Source of the DNA: Betaproteobacteria bacterium UBA6910
Lineage (GTDB): Bacteria; Pseudomonadota; Gammaproteobacteria; Burkholderiales; UBA6910
Direction: 5' to 3'
DNA: 5,643 bases
NCBI GenBank assembly: GCA_002451065.1
Contig: DKBC01000223.1
Span: forward strand, 1 to 5,643
Numbering within the stretch: position 1 is the stretch's first letter; the number at the start of each line of letters is the position of its first letter. Under the pieces are notes generated by a model. It saw only the letters and a program-made list of their open reading frames with translations, did not search any database and was not told the DNA's origin. Shown piece by piece: positions 1 through 5,643 of the stretch. The position numbers were made by a program, and so were the translations under genes.

Positions 1-196
1 TGCCATCCACGATCGGATGCCCGTGATCCTGGGCCGCGCGTCCTACGCCTTCTGGCTCGACCCCGGGGTGATCGATCCGGCCGCGCTCAAGCCGCTCCTC
101 AGGCCCTGCCCGCCGGAGTGGTTGGAGGCATATCCGGTGAGCACCCGGGTCAACAGTCCCCGTAATGACGAGCCGGGCCTGCTTGAGCGGGCCTGA
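1..196 (+). CDS. SRAP family protein (YedK/HMCES type), C-terminal fragment
   Basis: This is the last 64 codons of a gene entering from the left; the reading frame starts at base 2 and ends at TGA 194-196. The translation begins A-I-H-D-R-M-P-V-I-L, continues through a W-L pair and an L-L-R-P segment, and ends with Y-P-V-S-T-R-V-N and N-D-E-P-G-L-L. The H-x-R-M-P-V motif followed by Y-P-V-S-x-x-V-N is the hallmark of the SRAP (SOS response-associated peptidase) family. In E. coli YedK and human HMCES, the family uses an N-terminal Cys2 to form a thiazolidine crosslink with abasic sites in single-stranded DNA, shielding them from cleavage. The histidine of this motif (codon 8-10 here) is the conserved catalytic His. 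The Cys2, Asn and Glu active-site residues lie outside the window, so activity cannot be judged. The protein is expected to be cytoplasmic. Family assignment is confident; the exact subfamily is not. Confidence 0.9.
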   Translation, partial: AIHDRMPVILGRASYAFWLDPGVIDPAALKPLLRPCPPEWLEAYPVSTRVNSPRNDEPGLLERA

Positions 197-198
197 GC

Positions 199-213
199 AC
201 CCGCCCCGCGGGT
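199..213 (+). terminator. Short GC-rich hairpin after the SRAP gene, possible terminator
   Basis: ACCCGC (199-204) and GCGGGT (208-213) form a perfect 6-bp stem around a CCC loop, three bases after the SRAP stop codon. An outer GCAC/GTGC pairing is possible with a bulge. No T-run follows, so this is not a canonical intrinsic terminator. It may be a weak or Rho-assisted end, or an mRNA 3' stabilising hairpin. The position supports a role at the transcript end; the sequence alone does not prove it. Confidence 0.3.
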
Positions 214-225
214 AGTGCCTCGCGC

Positions 226-243
226 GATTGCGGTCCCGCGATC
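226..243 (+). other. Second hairpin in the SRAP-ppk2 gap
   Basis: GATTGCG (226-232) can pair with CGCGATC (237-243), giving seven pairs including one U-G wobble in RNA, with the loop GTCC. It lies 12 bases after the first hairpin and is also not followed by a T-run. Together the two hairpins suggest a structured transcript end. In such GC-rich DNA short inverted repeats also arise by chance, so confidence is low. Confidence 0.22.
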
Positions 244-340
244 CGGTCCGACAACGCCTGGGTCATTTGTCGCCCAATTGCTTGGGATGGCGGCAGGTGT
301 TCTTGTCGTGGGCACGCTGCGGGCGCTGGCGCAGGGCGTG

Positions 341-346
341 TAGAAT
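341..346 (+). promoter_or_regulatory. Possible -10 element upstream of ppk2
   Basis: TAGAAT matches five of six bases of the sigma-70 -10 consensus TATAAT, and it stands out as an AT-rich island in GC-rich DNA, 60 bases before the ppk2 start. The preceding bases, GTG, resemble but do not exactly fit an extended -10. At a 16-18 base spacing there is no recognisable -35 hexamer (the region reads CTGCGGGC). A start near 353 would give a leader of about 54 bases. I saw no Pho-box-like repeat in the gap. Confidence 0.25.
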
Positions 347-395
347 TCCCATTCGTGCCGCGATAGCCACGAGGACGGCGAGGAAAAACCTTTTC

Positions 396-401
396 GAGGA
401 G
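396..401 (+). promoter_or_regulatory. Ribosome-binding site of ppk2
   Basis: GAGGAG lies five bases before the ATG at 407, a strong Shine-Dalgarno match at normal spacing. It decides the start: the protein therefore includes the lysine-rich N-terminal tail instead of beginning closer to the kinase core. Confidence 0.65.
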
Positions 402-406
402 CAACC

Positions 407-1285
407 ATGAAAGGCAAAGGAGCGAAGGAGAAGGCCGCGGTCAAGCGTGTGAAACAGGCCAAGGGGAAAGGCGCGGCCCCAAACGCCAAGGCGGGCGACG
501 GGGCGCCCGCGGGCAAATTGAAGACAAAGGTCTACACTAAGGAGCTGGCCAAGCTGCACGTGGAGCTGGTGAAGCTCCAGGAGTGGGTGAAGCACAAGGG
601 CCTCAAGGTCTGCGTCGTGTTCGAAGGGCGCGACGGCGCCGGCAAGGGTGGCACCATCAAGGCCATCACCGAGCGCGTCAGCCCGCGGGTGTTCCGCGTC
701 GTGGCCCTGCCCGCTCCGACGGAGCGCGAGAAGACCCAGATGTACGTCCAGCGCTACCTGCCGCATTTTCCGGCGGCGGGCGAGGTGGTGATCTGGGACC
801 GGAGCTGGTACAACCGCGCCGGCGTGGAGCGGGTCATGGGCTTCTGCACCGAGGAGCAGGCCAAGCATTTCCTGCAAGCCGTGCCACTGGTGGAGAAGGC
901 GATGGTGGATTCCGGGATCATCCTGCTCAAGTACTGGCTGGAGGTGAGCGAAAAGGAACAGACCCGGCGGCTCGAGGGGCGCATCAACGACGGGCGCAAG
1001 ACCTGGAAGCTCTCGCCCATGGACCTCAAGTCCTACAGCCGCTGGTACGACTATTCCCGGGCTCGGGACGAGATGTTTGCCGCTACTGACACGGGATTTG
1101 CGCCCTGGTTCGTGGCGCGCTCGGACGACAAGAAGCGCCTGCGCCTCAACGTAATTTCCCACCTGCTGAGCAAGATTCCGTACAAGGCCTTGCCCCGGGA
1201 GAAGGTCAAGCTGCCGAAGCGGCAGAAGCCGGGGGGCTACAAGGACCTGAAGTACCCGTTCAAGTACGTGGACGAGCAGTTTTGA
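407..1285 (+). CDS. ppk2: Polyphosphate kinase 2 (PPK2), probably class I
   Basis: This 292-residue cytoplasmic enzyme moves phosphate between inorganic polyphosphate and nucleotides. Class I PPK2 mainly makes NTP from NDP at polyphosphate's expense. The P-loop fold is clear: Walker A G-R-D-G-A-G-K-G at residues 74-81 in the context F-E-G-R-D, then P-R-V-F-R-V-V-A-L-P-A-P near 93-104, the Walker B-like D-R-S-W-Y-N-R-A-G-V-E-R at 131-142, and the lid motif with W-K-L-S-P-M-D at 200-206. A-T-D-T, A-P-W and S-D-D-K-K-R follow at 226-244, and the C-terminal tail has a K-V-K-L-P-K-R segment. Length and the one-domain layout fit class I. Class is inferred from overall similarity to Pseudomonas-type PPK2 as remembered, so AMP-using class II or III is less likely but not excluded. 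Residues 1-41 are lysine-rich (12 Lys) and probably disordered. GAGGAG precedes the ATG. No phosphate-metabolism neighbour is visible. Confidence 0.95.
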   Translation: MKGKGAKEKAAVKRVKQAKGKGAAPNAKAGDGAPAGKLKTKVYTKELAKLHVELVKLQEWVKHKGLKVCVVFEGRDGAGKGGTIKAITERVSPRVFRVVALPAPTEREKTQMYVQRYLPHFPAAGEVVIWDRSWYNRAGVERVMGFCTEEQAKHFLQAVPLVEKAMVDSGIILLKYWLEVSEKEQTRRLEGRINDGRKTWKLSPMDLKSYSRWYDYSRARDEMFAATDTGFAPWFVARSDDKKRLRLNVISHLLSKIPYKALPREKVKLPKRQKPGGYKDLKYPFKYVDEQF

Positions 1286-1289
1286 GGAG

Positions 1290-1323
1290 GACGTGGCGCG
1301 GCAACGCGGCGCCGCCCAACGTC
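1290..1323 (+). terminator. Possible stem-loop after ppk2
   Basis: Just after the ppk2 stop, GACGT (1290-1294) is complementary to ACGTC (1319-1323). Inside, GGCGC (1295-1299) can pair with GCGCC (1309-1313); alternatively CGCG (1297-1300) pairs with CGCG (1305-1308) around a GCAA tetraloop. No T-run follows, so it is not a classical intrinsic terminator. It could mark the transcript end or be chance pairing in GC-rich DNA. The rest of the 121-base gap (to 1406) shows no clear promoter. Confidence 0.22.
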
Positions 1324-1406
1324 ACCGGCGTTTCCACCAGAACCGCGCTGCCGCGGGAGCGCCGATCTGGCCCGGCAATGCCTTTTCAGCATGAAACGTC
1401 CACTTA

Positions 1407-4400
1407 ATGGCCAATTTGGAGATCAAGGACTTAGTTGCTAACCGGGCGAAGCGGCCCTGGTACCTGAACCGCTGGCTGCTGGGGGCGGTGGCGGCCGTCG
1501 CCGTGTACACGGGGGCGGGTTTCCTACTGGCGCCTTACCTGGTGCGTCATTACGTGCCGAAGATCGCGGCGGACCAGTTCAAGCGCCAGGCGAGCGTGGG
1601 AAAGGTGCGGGTCAATCCCTACCTGCTCACCCTCGAGGCCAGGGATTTCGCATTCCAGGAGGCCGGCGGCGAGCCGATTCTCGGCTTCCAACGGCTGTTC
1701 GTGGATATCGAGGTGGAGAGCCTGTTCCGCTGGGCCTGGACCTTCGCCGACATCCGCATCGAGGGACCCTCCGTCAACCTGGTGGTGGGAAAGGATGACC
1801 GGCTCAACCTTGCCAGGATCGCCGACGACCTGCCGAAGGCGGAAGCCCCACAGGAGCCTCGGGAGAACGAACCGCCTCCTCGTCTTCTGCTGAAGCACGC
1901 CGCGCTGGCGGGCGGGGTCGTGAAATTCACGGACCTTTCCAATCCGACACCGGCCAGCACCACGGTGGAGCCCCTGGACCTGGAACTAAATGACATCTCG
2001 ACGCTGCCGGAGCGACGGGGCCCCTATGGCATTTCCGCCACGCTGCCGGGCGGGGGAGAGGTGGGCTGGCAGGGCGAGGTCTCCCTCAATCCGATCGCTT
2101 CCAGCGGCACGGTGCGGATCGACGGATTCCGTCCGGCCACCCCCTGGAAATTCTTCCAGGACCGGTTGCGCCTTGCGGAGCCAGGCGGCGAACTGGACGC
2201 AGACGCCTCCTACCGCTTCGTCTACGCGTCGGGCAGGATAACGCTGAGCGCTGACCCGATAAAGATCGCCGTCAAAGACCTGGCCCTGACCGAGGAGGGT
2301 GTATCGTCCCCAATGCTCGAATTGGCATCGATAGAAATTCCCGATGCGCGGTTCGATCTCGGCTCACGGGAGTTGATCGTGCCCACCCTCGCAATCCGCG
2401 ACGGCAGGGTGGATGCCGCGGTCGACGCCGGCGGCAACCTGAACTGGGCAATCCTGACCAAGACCGCAGCGGCGACGGACCCGCCTCAGACTCAGGCGGC
2501 CCCGGTCGCGGCCACACCGGAACAGCCCTGGAAGCTGCGCGTGGATGCGCTCACCGTGGACGGCGTGGCCCTGAACTTCGCTGACGCCAGCCGCGCCACC
2601 CCGATCACCTTCGCGGCGGGCTCGTCGCAGCTTTCCTTGGCGGCAACGGTCGAGACCGGAGGCGCCGGGCTCAAGCTGGTGACGGACAACATCGATATCG
2701 CCCTGCGGCGGGTTGACTTGAAGGAAACCGCCGGGGCTCCGATGCTTGGCGTCGAATCGATCACGCTGCAAGGCGGCAGGTTCGATCTCGGGTCACGGGA
2801 GTTCGTCGCGCCGAAACTCGCCATCCGCGACGGCAGGCTGGCGGCCGCCGTCGATGTTGAGGGCACGGTCAACTGGACAATGCCGCCCAAGAACCCGGAA
2901 ACGGCAGCCCCGGCCGAACCCGAAGCGGGCTCCGGCGCTGTCGCGCAGCCCTGGAAGCTCCAGTTGGAGTCGTTTACGGTGGACGACATCGCCCTCGACT
3001 ATACCGATGCCAGCCGCGCCATTCCCGTCACCATCACGGCCGGCTCGTCGCAGCTTTCCCTGGGGGCGACTGCCGAGATCGGAGGCCCCGAGACCAAGCT
3101 CCTGACCGACAACATCGAACTGGCGCTGCGCCGCGTCGAATGGACCGAAACCGCCGGCGCCCCATTGCTCGGCGTCGAATCAATTACGCTCCAGGGCGGC
3201 AAGCTCGATCTGGCGGAGCGGACCGTGCTTCTGCAGCGTGTGGCGTTGGAGCAAGGCAGCGCGCAACTGACGCGCAGCGCCGACGGCGCCGTTCGGCAGG
3301 TGACTGCGCTCTTCCCCAGCGAGGAGGGAAAGGCACTGCGGGAGCTGCGGGCGGCGGGCGAAGCCGCGCGAGCGGAAGGCCGCCCCTGGGGCTTTGCCCT
3401 GGAACAGCTCGAGCTCTCCCGCTTCGCCCTGGGTTACGCCGACGAGATCGCCGCGCCCGCGATCCAGTACGACCTGGAGGACTTGAACGTGATCGTCAAG
3501 GACCTTCGCAACGACGGTAAGACCCCAATGACTTACGAAGCGGGGTTCAAGGTTCGGCAGGGGGGCAGCGCCCGCGTCGCGGGCACGGCCTCCCAGGCCG
3601 GCGATGCGGCGGAAGCCCGGGTCAAGCTGGAGCGCCTGGCGCTGAGCCCGCTGGCGCCCCTGGTGTCGAAGTTCACCGCGCTCACGCTCCAGTCGGGCGA
3701 CGTGTCGGGCACGACTCGCATCAAGTACCGGACCGCGGAGCGCGGACCCTCCCTGCAGGCGAGCGGAGCGGTGAGCGTGGGAGACCTGCTGCTGAACGAG
3801 GCGGAAACGGGCGAGCGCTTCCTGGCGTGGAAAGCGCTTTCCGCCGACGGGGTGGATTTCAGCCTCGGTCCCGACCGGCTGGCGATCAAGGAGCTGCGGC
3901 TGCTGGAGCCGGGGGCGAAGATCGTGATCTTCGAGGACAAGTCGGTGAACCTGGCCAAGGTCCTGAAAACCGACCAGCGCGCAGACAGCGAGGCCCCGCA
4001 AGGGAAGTCCGCGGCGTCCCCCTTCCCTTTGTCGGTGGAGCGCATCCGCGTCGAGAAGGGTGTGGTGGATTTTTCCGACTTGAGCCTGGTCCTGCCATTC
4101 GCCACCCAGATCCAGGATTTTGGCGGCGCGGCCACGGGCGTTTCTTCGGATCCCAAGAGCCGCACTTCCCTCAAGTTCGAAGGGCAGGTCGGGGAGTTCG
4201 GGCAGGCGAACGTCGACGGCAGCCTGGCCCCCTTCGATCCCAAGGGTTTCACGGACATCACCGTCGCGTTCCGCAACGTCGCCATGACGCCGCTGTCGCC
4301 CTATAGCGCGACTTTCGCCGGGCGCAAGATCGCGTCCGGCAAGCTCAACCTCGACCTCCAGTACAAGGTCGAGAACAGTGAGATGCTCGGTGACAACAAG

Positions 4401-5285
4401 GTGGTGCTGCGGGAGTTCACCCTGGGCGAGAAGGTGGAGAGCCCGGATGCCATGGACCTGCCGCTGGATCTGGCCATCGCCCTGCTCACCGACAGCGAGG
4501 GCAAGATCGACGTCGCGGTGCCGGTGCGTGGCAATATCGACAGCCCGGAGTTCAGCTATGGCCAAGTGATCGGGCAGGCGATCGGCAAGATGATCACCAA
4601 GATCGTGACGGCGCCGTTCCGCGCCCTCGGCGCCGCGTTTGGCGGGGCTGACGAGAGCATGGACGCCGTGCTGTTCGAGCCGGGACAGGCCGAGCTTGCT
4701 CCGCCCGAGAAGGAAAGACTCAAGAAGCTGGCCGAGGCGCTGGCCAAGCGGCCCCAGCTCAAGCTCACCGCCCACGGAGCGTTTGACCCCGCGATAGACG
4801 GCGTGGCCATCAAGGACCGCAACCTGCGCCTGGCGCTGGCCGAGCAGCTGGACGTGCAACTGGCGCCGGGGGAGGACCCCGGACCCGTGGACTACGACAG
4901 CGCGAAGACCCAGCGCGCCCTGGAGAAGATCGCGGCCGAGCGGGGCGGGGAGAAGGCGGTGGATGAGTTCGAGGCCGCTTTCGAGAAATCCGCGGGCAGG
5001 AAGGCCAAGCGGGTGAATCCGGCCCTGGCCCTGCTCGGGCAGGCGAGCGAGGACCGGGATTTCTACCGGGCGCTGTTCGACCAACTGGTGGAAACCGCGC
5101 CGAAACCCGAGGCCGAGCTTCAGGCCCTCGGGGAACAGCGCGCGGCGGCCATGGTGCAGGCGCTGACCACCGCGGGGGGGCTGGATGCCTCCCGTGTCGC
5201 CGCCGGCAGGCCGGAACCGGCGCAAGCGAAGGACAAGGCGGTACCGGCCAAGCTCGAGCTGGGCGTTTATAAGAGCGGCGCCTGA
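1407..5285 (+). CDS. Large DUF748 / AsmA-like inner-membrane-anchored protein
   Basis: This 1292-residue protein has a basic N-terminus ([11 protein letters not shown]) and one hydrophobic segment at about residues 23-45, then a long beta-rich part with no further membrane span, so it should be anchored in the inner membrane with its bulk in the periplasm. AsmA/DUF748 signatures are the V-N-P-Y-L-L-T-L-E stretch near 69-77, [12 protein letters not shown] near 115-126, and the late [15 protein letters not shown] segment (about 1038-1052) followed by [11 protein letters not shown]. From about 1083 comes a tail with F-E-P-G-Q-A-E-L, like an OmpA-type domain. Residues 285-615 hold tandem repeats. 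E. coli relatives (YhdP, TamB, YdbH) help carry phospholipids to the outer membrane; a similar role here is inference. The ATG at 1407 is the first start after an in-frame TGA at 1392-1394; no good Shine-Dalgarno precedes it. Membership is confident, function is not. Confidence 0.88.
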   Translation: MANLEIKDLVANRAKRPWYLNRWLLGAVAAVAVYTGAGFLLAPYLVRHYVPKIAADQFKRQASVGKVRVNPYLLTLEARDFAFQEAGGEPILGFQRLFVDIEVESLFRWAWTFADIRIEGPSVNLVVGKDDRLNLARIADDLPKAEAPQEPRENEPPPRLLLKHAALAGGVVKFTDLSNPTPASTTVEPLDLELNDISTLPERRGPYGISATLPGGGEVGWQGEVSLNPIASSGTVRIDGFRPATPWKFFQDRLRLAEPGGELDADASYRFVYASGRITLSADPIKIAVKDLALTEEGVSSPMLELASIEIPDARFDLGSRELIVPTLAIRDGRVDAAVDAGGNLNWAILTKTAAATDPPQTQAAPVAATPEQPWKLRVDALTVDGVALNFADASRATPITFAAGSSQLSLAATVETGGAGLKLVTDNIDIALRRVDLKETAGAPMLGVESITLQGGRFDLGSREFVAPKLAIRDGRLAAAVDVEGTVNWTMPPKNPETAAPAEPEAGSGAVAQPWKLQLESFTVDDIALDYTDASRAIPVTITAGSSQLSLGATAEIGGPETKLLTDNIELALRRVEWTETAGAPLLGVESITLQGGKLDLAERTVLLQRVALEQGSAQLTRSADGAVRQVTALFPSEEGKALRELRAAGEAARAEGRPWGFALEQLELSRFALGYADEIAAPAIQYDLEDLNVIVKDLRNDGKTPMTYEAGFKVRQGGSARVAGTASQAGDAAEARVKLERLALSPLAPLVSKFTALTLQSGDVSGTTRIKYRTAERGPSLQASGAVSVGDLLLNEAETGERFLAWKALSADGVDFSLGPDRLAIKELRLLEPGAKIVIFEDKSVNLAKVLKTDQRADSEAPQGKSAASPFPLSVERIRVEKGVVDFSDLSLVLPFATQIQDFGGAATGVSSDPKSRTSLKFEGQVGEFGQANVDGSLAPFDPKGFTDITVAFRNVAMTPLSPYSATFAGRKIASGKLNLDLQYKVENSEMLGDNKVVLREFTLGEKVESPDAMDLPLDLAIALLTDSEGKIDVAVPVRGNIDSPEFSYGQVIGQAIGKMITKIVTAPFRALGAAFGGADESMDAVLFEPGQAELAPPEKERLKKLAEALAKRPQLKLTAHGAFDPAIDGVAIKDRNLRLALAEQLDVQLAPGEDPGPVDYDSAKTQRALEKIAAERGGEKAVDEFEAAFEKSAGRKAKRVNPALALLGQASEDRDFYRALFDQLVETAPKPEAELQALGEQRAAAMVQALTTAGGLDASRVAAGRPEPAQAKDKAVPAKLELGVYKSGA
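2259..3242 (+). repeat. Tandem internal repeat in the DUF748 protein (two full units plus a partial third)
   Basis: Unit A spans 2259-2690 (144 codons), unit B 2691-3113 (141 codons), and partial unit C begins at 3114 and fades after about 3242. Each unit starts I-x-[IL]-A-[LV], goes through a [RK]-[FL]-D-L element and, in A and B, A-I-R-D-G-R, N-W, a Pro/Ala-rich linker, P-W-K-L, D-A-S-R-A and A-G-S-S-Q-L-S-L, ending T-D-N. By eye, B and C match at 25 of 33 residues in their first part, and A and B at 34 of 55 in their second part. At DNA level the longest match I noticed is 18 identical bases, at 2619-2636 and 3042-3059 (offset 423). The copies keep the reading frame, which indicates in-frame duplication within the gene. 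Confidence 0.85.
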
Positions 5286-5314
5286 AGCGGCACCGTTGCG
5301 GCGGGACGACGGAG

Positions 5315-5643
5315 ATGGTTCGGCGGACGAGAATCGAATCCGACAGCATGGGGAATGTCGAAGTCCCCGCCGACGCCCTTTACGGCGCGCAAACCCAGCG
5401 GGCGGTTGAGAACTTTCCCATCAGTGGGCTTCGCATGCCCCGCGGAATGATCCGCGCCCTGGGATTGATCAAGGCCAGCGCCGCCCGCGTCAACCGGGAG
5501 CTCGGCCTGTTGGACGCGGCAATGGCGGAAGCAATCCGCGTCGCCGCCATGGCGGTCGCAGGCGGGGAGCACGACCGGCAGTTCCCGATCGATGTCTTCC
5601 AGACCGGTTCCGGCACCAGCTCGAACATGAACGCCAACGAGGT
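5315..5643 (+). CDS. fumC: Class II fumarate hydratase, N-terminal fragment
   Basis: The first 109 codons plus two bases of a gene running off the right edge. Class II fumarase is a homotetrameric, iron-independent cytoplasmic enzyme that interconverts fumarate and L-malate in the TCA cycle. The start reads [15 protein letters not shown], followed by [14 protein letters not shown] (residues 23-36), the classic fumarase opening. H-D-R-Q-F-P (86-91) precedes the substrate-binding [10 protein letters not shown] at 97-106. These residues separate it from aspartase and argininosuccinate lyase, its superfamily relatives; aspartase is the main alternative but fits less well. The catalytic loop with the G-S-S-x-M-P signature lies beyond the window. 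The ATG at 5315 has GGAG directly against it, too close to serve as a Shine-Dalgarno; GCGGGA at 5301-5306 is better spaced. The gene starts 29 bases after the DUF748 stop, so read-through is plausible. Confidence 0.95.
   Translation, partial: MVRRTRIESDSMGNVEVPADALYGAQTQRAVENFPISGLRMPRGMIRALGLIKASAARVNRELGLLDAAMAEAIRVAAMAVAGGEHDRQFPIDVFQTGSGTSSNMNANE

Noticed and set aside
228..410. A 60-codon plus-strand frame in the gap before ppk2
   Set aside because: It has no Shine-Dalgarno, an Arg/Trp-rich composition typical of out-of-frame GC-rich DNA, and overlaps the ppk2 start. No family was recognised.
263..1162. A 299-codon open frame on the minus strand, opposite ppk2
   Set aside because: It lies over the unmistakable PPK2 gene and its translation shows no family likeness, so it is a by-product of codon bias.
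1391..1441. A 16-codon frame overlapping the DUF748 start as a possible leader peptide gene
   Set aside because: It has no ribosome-binding site and no leader-like features (no hydrophobic core or run of a regulatory amino acid). It is kept only as a remark on the start site.
2619..3059. The 18-base identical repeats as a CRISPR array or mobile-element ends
   Set aside because: The repeats are 423 bases apart, in frame, and embedded in longer homologous protein units, so they are part of a coding duplication rather than an array or insertion.
3180..5225. A 681-codon open frame on the minus strand, opposite the DUF748 gene
   Set aside because: Long antisense open frames are expected opposite GC-rich genes with strong third-position bias. 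Its translation has no recognisable domain and is rich in Arg, Gln, His and Leu, while the plus strand gives a coherent DUF748 protein throughout.

Overview
The window comes from a GC-rich proteobacterium. The base composition (my impression, not computed), the strong G/C bias at third codon positions, and the family mix (PPK2, a large DUF748/AsmA-like protein, class II fumarase) fit a beta- or gammaproteobacterium best. No rRNA, tRNA, CRISPR array, insertion sequence or phage gene was recognised. All four genes are on the + strand, and the first and last are cut by the window edges.

Layout: (1) positions 1-196 hold the C-terminal end of an SRAP-family protein (YedK/HMCES type), which protects abasic sites in DNA. 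(2) Positions 197-406 are a 210-base gap with two small GC-rich hairpins, a possible -10 element and the ribosome-binding site of the next gene. (3) Positions 407-1285 hold a complete polyphosphate kinase 2 (PPK2, probably class I) with a lysine-rich N-terminal tail. (4) Positions 1286-1406 are a 121-base gap with a possible stem-loop. (5) Positions 1407-5285 hold a 1292-residue inner-membrane-anchored DUF748/AsmA-like protein. Its middle carries a tandem internal duplication of about 141-144 residues, and its end resembles an OmpA-type domain without the usual peptidoglycan-contact pattern. (6) Positions 5286-5314 are a short spacer. (7) From 5315 to the window end lies the N-terminal part of class II fumarate hydratase, fumC.

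Functionally this looks like a run of housekeeping and stress genes rather than a dedicated system: abasic-site repair, polyphosphate-driven nucleotide phosphorylation, envelope biogenesis (probably lipid transport or membrane integrity) and the TCA cycle. The DUF748 gene and fumC are 29 bases apart and may be co-transcribed. The other gaps are large enough for separate promoters. I found no convincing new system. The best item for a second look is the internal repeat of the DUF748 protein.
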